DNA from: Callorhinus ursinus
Lineage: Eukaryota; Chordata; Mammalia; Carnivora; Otariidae
Direction: 5' to 3'
DNA: 64,000 nt
Assembly (NCBI RefSeq): GCF_003265705.1
Contig: NW_020312935.1
Span: forward strand, 4,389,392-4,453,391
Shown one piece after another: positions 25,871 through 37,039 of this stretch. The stretch's first letter is position 1, and every line of letters starts with the position of its first letter. The notes below the pieces were generated by a model. That model was not told the DNA's origin. It was given only the letters and a program-made list of their open reading frames with translations, and made no database searches. The position numbers were made by a program, and so were the translations under genes.

Positions 25871-25944
25871 GAATGGTTTTTGTCTTTTTTTTCCCAATAA
25901 GCATGAAAATCATTAAGAAGAAGAACAATAATATTTTCAGTTTT

Positions 25945-26124
25945 TGGGACGCCTGGGTGACTGAGTTGGTTGGACAGCTGCCTTCAGCTCAGGTCATGAT
26001 CCCAGGGTCCCAGGATCAAGTCCCGCATCGGGCTCCCCACTCAGCAGGGAGCCTGCTTCTCCCTCTCCCTCTGCCCGCCACTCCTCCTGCTTGTGCTCTG
26101 ACAAATAAAAAATAAATAAGTAAC
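25945..26124 (+). mobile_element. Carnivore SINE, full length
   Basis: Duplications ATTTTCAGTTTT at 25933-25944 and 26125-26136. Confidence 0.95.
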
Positions 26125-26210
26125 ATTTTCAGTTTTAGAGGCATGTGTTATTTTTATAATCAGAAAAAATAATATTTTCAATTTGGGGAACAACATAAAA
26201 TTTTTCAGAA

Positions 26211-26430
26211 ATTTTTTTTTCTTAAAGATTTTATTTGTGGGCACCTAGGTGGCTCAGTCATTAAGCGTCTGCCTTCGGCTCAGGTCATGATCCCAGGGTC
26301 CTGGGATCCAGCCCCGCATCGGGCTCCCTGCTCCGCGGGAAGCCTGCTTCTCCCTCTTCCACTCCCCCTGCTTGTGTTCCCTCTCTTGCTGTCTCTCTCT
26401 GTCAAATAATTGAATAAAATCTTAAAAAAA
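26211..26430 (+). mobile_element. Carnivore SINE preceded by a reverse SINE tail fragment
   Basis: A plus-strand SINE at 26239-26430 directly follows 26211-26238, a T-run plus CTTAAAGATTTTATTTG, which is the reversed tail of another SINE. Either an older reverse SINE was truncated here, or the two were joined by rearrangement. Confidence 0.85.
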
Positions 26431-26684
26431 GAAAATTTGGCTATGCAGGACTGCTTTGGCCATTTCTACCATCAGGCTTGTTCAAGACACTGGAGTTTGT
26501 AGCTATGTCCTAAGTAAGATCTCCTGATCAGCTCAGAGGACTGTCACATACTGTCTTTCATTTTTGTCCCCTGTCACTTCTTCCTCAAGTTTAAGAGTAG
26601 TGAACAACTTTATAAATTTAAATGTAAAATTGTTTTTGCCTTTCCGCTTCCGGTGCTGCCATGGCCCCTGTGATAAAGCTTGGC

Positions 26685-26708
26685 GGGGGGGGGGGGGGGG
26701 GGGGGGGG
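26685..26708 (+). repeat. Run of 24 G
   Basis: Uninterrupted poly-G as given in the sequence. Runs this long are prone to length error in assembly, so the true length is uncertain. Confidence 0.9.
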
Positions 26709-26773
26709 AGACCAAAAAAAAGTTTTTACGTTTACCCTTGACGGCACCTACCCTATAGAAGATGGAATCATGG

Positions 26774-26876
26774 GGGCACCTGGCTGGCTCAGTTGGAAGG
26801 GTGAGCAACTCTTGATCTCGGGGTTGTATGTGCCCCATGCTGGGTGTAGAGCGTACACACATACACACATACACAC
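26774..26876 (+). mobile_element. Short tRNA-Lys-type SINE ending in an ACACACAT repeat
   Basis: Head-only SINE (GCACCTGGCTGGCTCAG ... GGGTGTAGAGCGTAC) whose 3' end is ACACACAT repeats instead of an A tail, yet it has perfect 19-bp duplications (26755-26773 and 26877-26895, ATAGAAGATGGAATCATGG). Confidence 0.92.
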
Positions 26877-28171
26877 ATAGAAGATGGAATCATGGATACC
26901 GCCAATTTTGCGCAGTTTCTTCAAAAGAGAGAATCAAAGTGAAAGGCAAAGCTGAGATTCTCAGTGGTAGGGTTGTACCACTGAAAGGAGCAAGAGCAGG
27001 ATTATTGTAACTTCTACGGTGCATTTTCCAAAAGGTATTTGAAATATCTCACCAAAAAATATTTGAAAAAGCATAATCTTAGCAAAGAGTTATAAATTGC
27101 GTTACTTCCAGATTAACCAGGACGAGGAAGAGGAGGGAAAAGGGGAGGAGGTGGGTTAAAATTCATTTCTCTGGAATATTTTGTATGCGTTCTTGAATAA
27201 AACTAGGGGGAAAAAATTAATTTAAAAAATAAACATAAAATTGTTTTTAACTGTAGAGCAAATTTTTTTTCATTTTCTCTCTTCTCCCTCTGATTCAAGT
27301 TCCAAGGATTAGTAGTTTTATTTATCTTTCAGTTGAAAAACTGGAAAAACAGCGCTGTGTTTACTTTAAAATAAATGCACACACTGTCTGTCAGGCGTGC
27401 CTCCTTGAGATGCACAGCCCACCCACCAGAACACTCCATCCTTACGGAAGAGTGAGGGAGGCGGTGCACCCCTTATGACTGGCCTATCTGTTCTCAAAAT
27501 ATAAAGTGCCGAAACAACCTTCTGCTTGTAAGATTTTTAAATAAATAGGGAGCTGTTTGCTTTCTTTCTTCTTTTTTTTTTTTTTTTAGACACACATGGG
27601 CAAAGACGAGAGATGCATAGGACATGGAGAGCATAAGCAAGGGGCTTTTCAAAGTCTACTTCACTTTTCACAGTGGCATGGGTATAGCAGTTCTCAAAAC
27701 ACCTGGTGTGCATTCTAGAAGAGAGGTAATGAGTAAATATATGGATGATGCTGAGAGCCAGGGCTCTCCTATGGGAAGGAAGAAAGTTAGGAAGAACCCT
27801 GTGGGACTGAACTAGAAATGGAGGTTTCATTATGACCTCCTGGTGTTTTATACATAGACAAAGAAATAGATATTTACACATCTGTTTATAGACATGTGCA
27901 CAGAGAGCTAGCTAGATAGCGGGATGGACAGATATAAAGTCTGTCAGAAAAAAATGAATGCTTAAGAGCCAAGAAAGTTTTGAAGAAGAGCAGTATGAGA
28001 AGAGATAACATCCAACCTGATGCTGACACTCCCTCCAAAGAAAACAGTGAGACTGTAAAACCCATTAGGAAAAAATACAACTGGATCCCTACCCCGTATC
28101 ATAAATCAAAATAAACTCTCGACTGATTCAAGGGTTACATATTTTAAAAACTAATTAAAGAAAACTGTCAC

Positions 28172-28298
28172 GCGGCACCTGGCTGGCTCAGTTGGTAGAG
28201 CATGTGACTCTTGATCTCGGGATTGTAAATTCAAGCCACACACTGGGTGTAGAGATTACTTAAAAATAAAAATCTTAAAAAAAAGAAAAGAAAGAAAG
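28172..28298 (+). mobile_element. Short tRNA-Lys-type SINE
   Basis: Head-only form ending GGGTGTAGAGATTACTTA and an A-rich tail with GAAA repeats; duplication AAAGAAAACTGTCAC versus AAAGAAAACTATCAC. It resembles tRNA-Lys but carries the SINE-specific 3' part. Confidence 0.93.
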
Positions 28299-28366
28299 AA
28301 AGAAAACTATCACAAGTATCAATTTAAGGAAGGTACCTAGCTTTATCTTTTTCCCAAGCAGTTAGC

Positions 28367-28755
28367 TTTGTGGTTCTCCGACTGAAGCACACATCAGAAT
28401 TCCCTGGAAAATCTGATAAAACAGATTGCTGGACCCCACCCCCAGAGTTTCTGATTCTGCAGGTTTGGGATAGGGCCTCAGAATTTACATCTCTTTTTTT
28501 TAAGATTTTATTTATTTGAGAGAGAGAGAGAGTGCATGAGTTAGGGAGGAGAGGCAGAGGGAGAGGGAGAACCAGGGTCCCTACTGAGCAAGGAGCCTGT
28601 CACAGGGCTCAATCCAGGGCCCAGGATCATGACCTGAGCTGAAGGCAGACATTTAACTGACTGAGCCACCCAGGCACCCCAGAATTGGCATTTCTAACAT
28701 GTTTCCAAGTGATGCCCATGTTGCTAGCCTGAGGACCACACTTGGAAAGCCACTT
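28367..28755 (+). mobile_element. MER5A-like hAT-Charlie MITE, split by a SINE
   Basis: The outer parts (28367-28490 and 28680-28755) match MER5A: a terminal GTGGTTCTC, then TCAGAATTCCCTGGAAAATC-like sequence, CCCACCCCCAGAGTTTCTGA, and an end ACCACACTTGGAAAGCCACT. A minus-strand SINE (28491-28679) interrupts it with imperfect flanks CAGAATTTACAT and CAGAATTGGCAT. It is a non-autonomous DNA transposon long dead in mammals. Confidence 0.85.
28491..28679 (-). mobile_element. Carnivore SINE, reverse, inside MER5A-like element
   Basis: Reverse SINE with T-rich end first and CCACCCAGGCACCCC last, splitting the MER5A-like element; flanks CAGAATTTACAT and CAGAATTGGCAT. Confidence 0.94.
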
Positions 28756-29684
28756 GGTTAGCTGATGGTCCTAATGCCATTTGTTCACCTTTTCTGATTC
28801 TCAATGCCCCCTTTATCATATAAGAAATTCTAACTATATTGGAACATATTTGGAAAATAATACATGATGGAGGACATATCACAAGGATACAGGAGCAGGT
28901 CTGAAGAGACACCCACTGGCCAAACCAGGGATAATGTGAGCATCAAAATAATGGCAGAAATAAACTATAACCCACTGAATAAAATAAGAATCCATGAGTT
29001 GAGACTGATAATACATGCCTAAAAGAAAAGGAAATACTCTTCCTTGCAAGAGTAGACCAACTAATAAGTGTACAAGGAATAATAAAACTGGGGGAAAAAT
29101 TTGCAACCCACACAGTAATGACTGATTCAGAAAAAAAAAAATTAATGAATGCAAAAACAAGTAGGTGAAGGTGTGACAAGGGACAGATATTTACATAATC
29201 ACAAAGTATTATGCCTCCCCATAAATTATTTTTTAGTTATAAAAAGAAAATAGTCATTTTACCGTGGAGAACCTGGCAGACACCACTTTAACCAAAGGAT
29301 CAAAGTTAACATCGTTAACAATGAAACACGCTGAGTCATGTGCCTCCTGATATTTTGCACTTAGAAGGACACAATATCATTTCCTGAGCGTTCCTGCCAA
29401 AAACACATACCCTGAATCTAATGCTGAGGAAAACCCAGACAGAGCCAAACTGAGAGGATTCTACAAAAAGACAGGCCTGAACTCCTCAACAATGATAGCG
29501 TCATGAAAGACAAAAACAGGCTGAGGAACTAATCTCATATTTAAGGAGACATGACAACCAGATGCAATGCATAATTTTGCATGGGATCCTGGATCATGGG
29601 GAAAAATCACTTTAAGTGCATTTTTGCCACAATTAGAAAATATGAATTAGGTAACAATACTGCAAAAATGTTAGGTTTCTTGAT

Positions 29685-29871
29685 TTTTTTTTTTAAAGAT
29701 TTTATTTGTTTATTTGACAGAGAGAAAGGGAACACAAGCATGGTGAGTGTGAGAGGGAGAAGCAGACTCCCCACCGAGCAGGGAGCCCAACACGGGGCTC
29801 GATCCCAGGACCCCAGGATCACGACCCGAGCTGAAGGCAGAGGCCTAACGATTGAGCCACCCAGGTGCCCA
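29685..29871 (-). mobile_element. Carnivore SINE, reverse, inside LINE-1 3' sequence
   Basis: Duplication GTTTCTTGAT at 29675-29684 and 29872-29881. Confidence 0.95.
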
Positions 29872-29963
29872 GTTTCTTGATCTAATTGTACAGTGGTTAG
29901 GTAAGAAAACATCCTTCTTAAAAAACAGACACTTAGTACTTAGGGACAAAGAAGTACAAGGTT

Positions 29964-30653
29964 CCCCCAATGTTTATAGCAGCAATGTCCACAACAGTCA
30001 AACTACGGATAGAGCCCAGATGTCCATCGAAAGATGAATGGATAAAGAAGATATGGTATGTACATATGATGGAATATTACTCAGCCATAAAAAAAATGAA
30101 ATCTTACCATTTGCAACAACATGGATGGAACTAGAAGGTATGATGCTAAGCGAAATAAGTCAATCAGAGAAAGACAATTATCAAATGATTTCACTCATAT
30201 GTGGAATTTAAGAAACAAAACAGAGGATCATGGGGAAGGGAGGGAAAAATAAGACGAAATCAAAGAGGGAGACAAACCTTAAGAGACTCTTAACTATAAG
30301 AAACAAACTGAGGGTTGCTGGAAACGAGGTAGATGGGGGGATGGGGTAACTGGGTGATGGGCATTAAGAAGGACATGTGCTCTCTCTCTTTCTTGCTATC
30401 TCTCTCTCTCTCAAATAAATAAATAAAATCTTAAAAAAATAATAAGGACATGTGGTATAACGAGCACTGGTTGTTATATGCAACTGATGCATCACTGAAC
30501 CCTACTTCTGAAACTAATAATATACTATATGTTAATTAATTGAATTTAAATAAATAAATTTTTAAAAGAATGATATATACCTGGAATATAATACTAGCAA
30601 TATAACATAGTGACATAATAATAATAAATAACATGTATTGAGCATTCAAAAAA
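29964..30653 (+). mobile_element. Carnivore LINE-1 3' end insertion
   Basis: 5'-truncated, little-diverged LINE-1: GATGGAATATTACTCAGCCA, ACATGGATGGAACTAGAAGG, GGGTGATGGGCATTAAGAAG, and the end TTAATTGAATTTAAATAAAT. Perfect 12-bp target-site duplications AAGTACAAGGTT at 29952-29963 and 30654-30665. A SINE tail lies inside it. About 85 extra bases separate its first A-rich tail from the final A-run. Confidence 0.88.
30380..30443 (+). mobile_element. 5'-truncated SINE tail inside a LINE-1
   Basis: Only the CT repeat, AAATAAATAAATAAAATCTT and A tail are present, yet duplications AAGGACATGTG flank it (30369-30379 and 30444-30454). This is a genuine truncated insertion. Confidence 0.9.
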
Positions 30654-31094
30654 AAGTACAAGGTTGGTAATTTAAAATGATTCAGAAAATGATTATAGAT
30701 GTATGTATAGCAATGTTAAAGCAAACGTATCAAAATATTAACAGCTGGGTGCAGGGCATAGGGGAATTCCTTGTCCCACTCTTTTAACTTGTTTCTCAAT
30801 TTGAAATTATTTTAAAATAGAGAAGGTTTTTTTTAAAAAATCTACTTCAAGCTACAACTCCCCCCTTGCAAGGAGGACAATCTGGTAGTGCCAAGATCTA
30901 TCTGCAGGGTTAATGAGGCCAGCTGCAGGAGAGGGGAACTACAAGAGAAAATCAGTCGAGTCTTACATCCTACCTGCTACCAATTTAGAAAGAAATCAAG
31001 ATCATCCAGTGGGCGGATACAGATGAAACATATGCTAATAACTACCAAAGCTTGAAAATGCCCCTAATAAAAAGGTTTTTAAAAATCAATATTC

Positions 31095-31285
31095 GAGGGG
31101 CACCTGGGTGGCTCAGTCGTTAAATGTCTGCCTTCAGCTCAGGTCATGATCCCAGGGTCCTGGGATCGAGCCCCGCATCAGGCTCCCTGCTCCACAGGAA
31201 GCCTGCTTCTCCCTCTCCCACTCCCCCTGCTTGTGTTCCTGCTCTCATTTATCTCTCTGTCAAATAAATAAATAAAATCTTAAAA
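31095..31285 (+). mobile_element. Carnivore SINE, full length
   Basis: Duplications AAAAATCAATATTC at 31081-31094 and 31286-31299. Confidence 0.96.
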
Positions 31286-31841
31286 AAAAATCAATATTCA
31301 ACCCCAACATCTGGCTTCCACACAGAGATGAGGAGAGCCGACCTTAAGAGCCAAACCAGTCCTTTGAGTCAAGTACTTCTTGCAGCCACAGCCAGGTCAA
31401 TGTCCTTGCAGAAAGTCAGCCAAGGCTGACCCTTACACAACTGCAGGACTCGAGCAAAGCCCTCCACCAGGCATAACACACCAGCTGAGCTTCCCAGTCA
31501 ACTTTCAAGTCCACCCAAGGGACAACAAGGCAGCGAACAAAGGAAGGAACTGAGTCGCGTAGCGCAGAGAAACACCAAGCAGGACAGGCCTTTTCCCAGG
31601 CAAAGCTGTTTCAGGAAGACCAGGCCACAGTGAGAGGAGTCGCCTAACTTGCTGTGACCTACTGTCCTACATAACCGTATTCATACTTAACACACCACTC
31701 TGGACACACTCCCAGCCTAGCAGCTCCCCAAGGAATGCAGGTGCCAAGACCCTGGAGCTGAAATACCTCACATTAATGATAGCCTCTCCACTCCATACCC
31801 CCAGGGCTTTTGCATTTGTCCAGCCTTAGAACTCTCCCTTG

Positions 31842-32040
31842 AGGGACGCCTGGGTGGCTCAGTCGGTTAAGCGTCTGCCTTCGGCTCAGCTCATGATCCC
31901 AGGGTCCTGGGATCGAGTCCCACATCGGGCTCCCTACTCCGCGGGAAGCCGGCTTCTCCCTCTGCCTGCCGCTCCCTCTGCTTGTGCTCATGTGCTCTCT
32001 CTCTGACAAATACATAAATAAAATCTTAAAAAAAAAAAAA
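31842..32040 (+). mobile_element. Carnivore SINE, full length
   Basis: Perfect 14-bp duplications AGAACTCTCCCTTG at 31828-31841 and 32041-32054. Confidence 0.97.
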
Positions 32041-32189
32041 AGAACTCTCCCTTGGAACAACCTTGGGGCTGCCTTCCATTTAGGCAAGCAGGTCCTACAT
32101 CAAGAAACAGGGTCTCTGCCACCACCTCGAGGATTTGAACCTCCCCAGCTTTGGGAAGAAAAGAATCAGAGGAGGCAGGATTACTACCA

Positions 32190-32385
32190 TGACTACCACA
32201 GTTACTATTTCTATAGTACTCACTATGCTTAGCTCATTTCATCTCCAAATAATGTTTTACAGATAAGGAAACAGAAGCACAGAGAAGTAAGTGACTGTCT
32301 GACATCACAAAGCTCGTGGAATCAGCATTCAAACCCAGGTAGTCAGACTCCGGAATCTACGTGTTCTTAACCACTTTTCCATGCA
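32190..32385 (-). mobile_element. MIR, reverse
   Basis: TTTTACAGATAAGGAAACAG, CAGCATTCAAACCCAGGTAG and TCTTAACCACTTTTCC: a well-kept reverse MIR. Confidence 0.88.
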
Positions 32386-32577
32386 ACAGATCTGTAACCA
32401 CCAGAAACAGCCTTGCTCTAAACAGAAGGCTTTACGAAACCCAGCTGGAATGTTACGTATCTCATCTATGCCATTGTCATCCTAGATTTCCTTTTCTACG
32501 AAAAAACAGCCCACTGCCCAGCGACAACCCACATTTTCCATCAGATTGGATCTGATGTGTCTCACTACCCCAGTCAG

Positions 32578-32578
32578 C

Positions 32579-32611
<33 letters not shown>

Positions 32612-32619
32612 ACACACAG
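32578..32619 (+). repeat. (CA)n microsatellite
   Basis: About 20 CA units with one TA interruption. Confidence 0.95.
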
Positions 32620-32909
32620 TGCTACGGCTGGTGCTGGACAGCAGGAGCCGTGGTGATGGTCACGCACAACATAAGCACCGGGAAACAGAAAACATCCTTC
32701 TGAATCACTCTGGGCTCAAAGAGAAAAACCGCAACAGCAATTACAAACAAGGAGCAGGACATAGCAACAGATAGGGATTTGCCCCTAGAAAACTGTTAGA
32801 CAGTTATCTACCAAAGCTAAACATACATCCACTCTTTGAACTGAGGGACCTAGATAGATAGATAGACAGGCAGACACACACACACTCAATAGAAATATAT
32901 GTATATGTC

Positions 32910-33600
32910 TTCCAAAACACACGTATAAGAATGTGCCTAGCAGCTTTGCTCATGCTGACCCCAAACTGGAAAAGAGCCCCAATGTCCACCAACAGGAGAT
33001 TAAACAAATAAATTGTGGTATAGTCATATAATAGGAACTTTAACCCCTATAAAAAAATAAACCAGTATTACATGCAAAAGTATGGGTGACTCTCACAGAT
33101 ACAATGATGAGCCAGGCCAAGAAAATGTACTGTATGATTTCACCGATAAAAAATCAGGAATAGGGGCGCCTGGTGGCTCAGTTGGTTAAGCGTCTGCCTT
33201 CGGCTCAGGTCATGGTCCTGGGGTCCTGGGATCGAGCCCCACATCGGGCTCCCTGCTCCACGGGAAGCCTGCTTCTCCCTCTCCCACTCCCCCTGCTTGT
33301 GTTTCCTCTCTCGCTCTCTCTCTGTGTCAATTAAATAAAAATTTAAAAAAAAATTCAGGAATAGGCAAAACTAACCAATAGTGATAGAAATCAGAATAGT
33401 GGTTATCTCAGGGTGGGCATAGGGATACTGACTAACAAGGATGTGGGAATCTCCTGGGACCTTGAAATGTTCTATATTTTGATCTGAGTAGTGATTACAC
33501 AGATGTGAACATATGTAAACATTCACTGAACTATATCACTTAAGGTTGGTGCACTTTTCTTTAAAAGAAAAAAATGTGAATACCCAGGGGGTTAAAAATC
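32910..33600 (+). mobile_element. LINE-1 3' UTR (L1MA-like), SINE-interrupted
   Basis: GCTTTGCTCATGCTGACCCC, AATGTCCACCAACAGGAGAT, and near the end TCACTGAACTATATCACTTA. The SINE at 33165-33354 splits it cleanly. Confidence 0.8.
33165..33354 (+). mobile_element. Carnivore SINE inside LINE-1 3' UTR
   Basis: Duplications TCAGGAATAGG at 33154-33164 and 33355-33365; LINE-1 sequence resumes on the other side. Confidence 0.95.
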
Positions 33601-33865
33601 AAAGCCAAGTTGAAAGCATGAATGTTTTCATCATTAAACAAGACAAAAATAAATGCACTATAAGCTTTCAACTCAAAAAGCTATAAATGACCAAATGACT
33701 GGATTAAAAAAAAAAAAAACAGATCTAGGGCAAATAGTTGAAAAAGTTAAAGCTAAAAATGGAAATATTAGAAAATAAGATATAATTGATAAATCCAGTA
33801 GTCTCGTGAAAAATAAAGAGCAAAAGTTAAAACAAAAATGCTTACACTAGTCAAGAAAAAAAACT

Positions 33866-34071
33866 GGGGGGGGGGGGGCCCTGGGTAGCTCAGTTGGTTA
33901 AGCGTCTGCCTTAGGCTCAGGTCATGATCCCAGGGTCCTGGGATCGAGCCCCACATCGGGCTCCCTGCTCGGCGAGAAGCCTGCTTCTCCCTCTCCCACT
34001 CCCCCTGCCTGTGTTCCCTCTCTCACTATGTCTCTCTCTGTCAAATAAATAAAATCTTAAAAAAAAAAAAA
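33866..34071 (+). mobile_element. Carnivore SINE with a G-run at its 5' end
   Basis: The head starts after a run of about 13 G and has lost part of GGCGCCTGGG; body and tail are complete. Approximate flanks AAAAACTGGG and AAAAATTGGG. Confidence 0.92.
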
Positions 34072-34659
34072 TTGGGAACAAATACCAAAAATTTTAAGTG
34101 AGAAAGATGAGAAACATTTTTAAATGAGAATGCGATTTAAAATATTAATACTAAAAAAACAAAAATAGTATAATAAAATCTTTATACTAATAAATTTGAA
34201 AAATCTCATGAAAAATTTTTCTCAGAAAATATGAATTAACAAAACTGATGCAAGATGAATCAGAAAAGCTGAACAAACCAATCATTATGGGGTAAAAAAC
34301 TGAAAAAGTCATCAAAGAATTCTTTCAGAGAAAGCAGCCAGACCCAGATGGTTTTACGGGTGAGGTCTTTCCTGCACTCATGGAACAGATAATTCCCATG
34401 TTATAGAGTCTGTTCCTGAAGTTGGAAAGAGCTTCAATTTACTTTATAAAATTAGCTAAGCCTCGATTCCAAAGCTGACAAAAATAGTACAAAACTACAG
34501 ACAAATGCCACTTATGAATATAGGTGGAAAACCCCCAAATAAAATATTAACAAGCAATTGTAACAAAATTTTCAAGGAATAATCCAACATGAGCAATTGG
34601 GTATATTCTAGAAATTTAAAGATTGTTACTATCATCCCAGTAGTGACCTTTCTAAATTA

Positions 34660-34851
34660 AAAAAAATTGATTTATTTATTTTAGAGAGAGAGAGCACGAG
34701 CAGGAGGGGGAGAGGGAGAGGGAGAGAGAATCTCAAGTGGACTCCACGCTGAGCCCGGAGCCCAATGTGGGGCTCTGTCTCACAGCCCTGAGATCACAAC
34801 CTGAGCAGAAACCAAGAGTCCAATGCTCCACCAATGCACAACCCAGGCTCC
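34660..34851 (-). mobile_element. Old carnivore SINE, reverse, diverged
   Basis: T-rich start, AGAGAGAGAGAGCACGAGCA body and a degraded head (CAACCCAGGCTCC). It is older than most copies here and splits LINE-1 ORF2 sequence. Confidence 0.85.
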
Positions 34852-35694
34852 AGCCCCCATAGTTACGTAAAAGATATTTGACAAAAATTCAACACCCTTC
34901 CTGATTAAAAAACAAAAAACAAAAAAAAACAGTAATTAATAAACCGAGTGGGGTGGGAAACAAGAAGAGGTTACTAACACCCAACTTTACACCCAGAGAA
35001 GAGTCATTAGAAAGCACAGTTACCAGACAGAGTGGGATGCCAACTTCATCACCACTGAATCAGGAAGTTGTATGCAAAGCAACAATGAAAAGAAGTGTAA
35101 TTATTTCCTAATGTGAGCAAAATTATCAATCTTAGAAACCACAAAAATGTCTACCAAGAAAACCCAAAAGAAACTACTGAAAACCTATACTAAGCATTCA
35201 ACAATTGAATGATTATAAAAACAAAAACATGCAGAAACTAATAGTCATATATCAACAACACTGGACTAGGAGACCCAACAGGAAAAAATCCCACTAAAAA
35301 TAATATCAAAAATATTTTTACAATTTAAAAGAGTCTATCTAAAGATAACTTCAAAATGATTTGAGTGAATTTAGAGAATTCTAGAGAATTCTAGGTAGGA
35401 AGAATTAGTATAGACATTCTCCATAAAGGAACTTTACATAGGATAGAATTTCCATAAAATCTTAAGGGAATGGGGGGAAAGGGAGGAGGAAGAGGGGAAA
35501 AACTTGAGAAAATAATTTAAAGTTTAGGTGCTGTTGTCATATATGCAAAGAAAAGAGGGGGAAGATTTTAAAAAGCAGAGAAGCTCAAACAGTCAGATGT
35601 TAAAACATGGTAACATTACAACAGCTAAAACAGAGTGATTTTAGAAGTCTAATAAAACAACAGATGAAATGGAAAATCCCTCACACAGGCCCAA

Positions 35695-35735
35695 GTATGT
35701 GTATGTGTGTGTGTGTATGTGTGCATGTATGTTTC
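35695..35735 (+). repeat. (TG)n microsatellite, impure
   Basis: TGTGTATGTGTGTGTGTGTA-type repeat inside old LINE-1 sequence. Confidence 0.9.
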
Positions 35736-35921
35736 ATTTACATATATATACATTTTCTTAATATACACTGAAGGTAACAACTCAAATCATCAGGGATGAT
35801 AATCACAGATGGATTATTCAGTACGTACTACTAAAGCAACCAGTGAACCACTAGGGAAAAATTAAATTAGATCCCTACTCACACTGTACACAAAATTAAA
35901 CTCACTTTAAGAATTAAATGC

Positions 35922-36124
35922 AGGGGGCGCCTGGGTGGCTCAGTTGGTTAAGCGACTGCTTTCGGCTCAGGTCATGACCCTGGAGTCTCAGGATCAAGTC
36001 CCGCATCAGGCTCCCTGCTCAGCGGGGAGTCTGCTTCTCCCTCTGACCCTTCCCCCTCTCATGTGCTCTCTCTCTCTCTCATTCCCTCTCTCACAAATAA
36101 ATAAATAAAATCTTTAAAAAAAAA
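35922..36124 (+). mobile_element. Carnivore SINE, full length
   Basis: Perfect 13-bp duplications AAGAATTAAATGC at 35909-35921 and 36125-36137; an LINE-1 3' end follows at once. Confidence 0.96.
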
Positions 36125-36137
36125 AAGAATTAAATGC

Positions 36138-36286
36138 GGGGGGGGGGAGGATGGAGTGCCTGGGTGATGGACATTGGGGAGGGTATGTGCTACGGTGAGC
36201 GCTGTGAATTGTGTTAACACTGAGGAATCACAGACCTGAAACAAATAACACATTATATGTTAATAAAAAGAAAAATATAGAAATGT
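36138..36286 (+). mobile_element. Carnivore LINE-1 3' end, short
   Basis: After a G-run, GGGTGATGGACATTGGGGAG to CATTATATGTTAATAAAAAG is the end of a carnivore LINE-1. It sits directly between two SINEs. Confidence 0.8.
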
Positions 36287-36457
36287 GGGTGTGCCTGGGT
36301 GGCTCAGTCGGTTAGGCATCTGCCTTTGGTTCAGGTCGTGATCCCAGGGTCCTGGGACTGAGGCCCCCGTCGTTTCTCCCTCTCCTTCTGCTCCTCCCCC
36401 CCTGCTTGGGCTCGCTCTCTCTCACTCTCTCTCGCGCTCTCAAATAATCTTAAAAAA
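36287..36457 (+). mobile_element. Carnivore SINE, internally shortened
   Basis: Head intact, body missing part of the GGGCTCCCTGCT segment. The right flank AAGAATTAATGTG (36458-36470) resembles the target of the SINE at 35922. Confidence 0.9.
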
Positions 36458-37039
36458 AAGAATTAATGTGAAAAATTAAAATCACAATGAACTAGGAAAA
36501 ACCAGAGGTGACTATTTACCTGAACTCAGGATGGAGAAAGCCTTTCATAAAGGAAAAGGTTACAAATACAAAGAGTGATGAGTCAACTGCAAGTTTAAAA
36601 CATGTTTGAAAAATAGAAAAAAAAACCTACAAAATTAAAATGCAAATGAAAAACCGGAAAAATATTTATAAATTATAAGACAAAGAGAAATGGCCTTAAC
36701 ATATAAAGAACTCTTTCAAAACTATAAGAGAAAAATGTACACTTTGATATAAAAAGAGCAAAGAACATTAATAAGGCAATAAACACACTCTAAAAACATT
36801 CAATCTCCTTCAATAAATCACAGCATCAAAAAGCAGAGCGAAGCTGGGGTAACTTCAGAGGCATAATGACCAAATTCAATGACAGACCTTGTCTGAATTC
36901 AGGTTCAAGCAAACCAACTTAAAACAACACTTTGAGACAATGGTGAAATTGAATAGGAACTGGGTATTAGGTGATAATAAGGAATTCATGTTAATATTGC
37001 TAGCTGTGATAATGGTATCGTAATTATATAAGAAAACAT

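Larger units (their letters stand above)
28770..30830 (+). mobile_element. Old LINE-1 3' region (L1MB/MC-like), multiply interrupted
   Basis: Long L1M 3' UTR-type sequence: ATGAGTTGAGACTGATAATA near 28995, GACAAAAACAGGCTGAGGAA near 29510, and AATTTGAAATTATTTTAAAA near 30800. It is broken by a reverse SINE (29685-29871) and by a younger LINE-1 insertion (29964-30653). Confidence 0.8.

Noticed and set aside
25663..26115. 150-residue plus-strand open frame
   Set aside because: It reads through two SINEs; the same peptide phrases recur in every SINE of the window.
28172..28298. Possible tRNA-Lys genes at this and similar sites (26774, 38301, 44007, 47363, 59130, 61583, 63129)
   Set aside because: All carry the SINE-specific 3' part, an A-rich or repeat tail and often target duplications, and none keeps a full cloverleaf; they are tRNA-derived SINEs.
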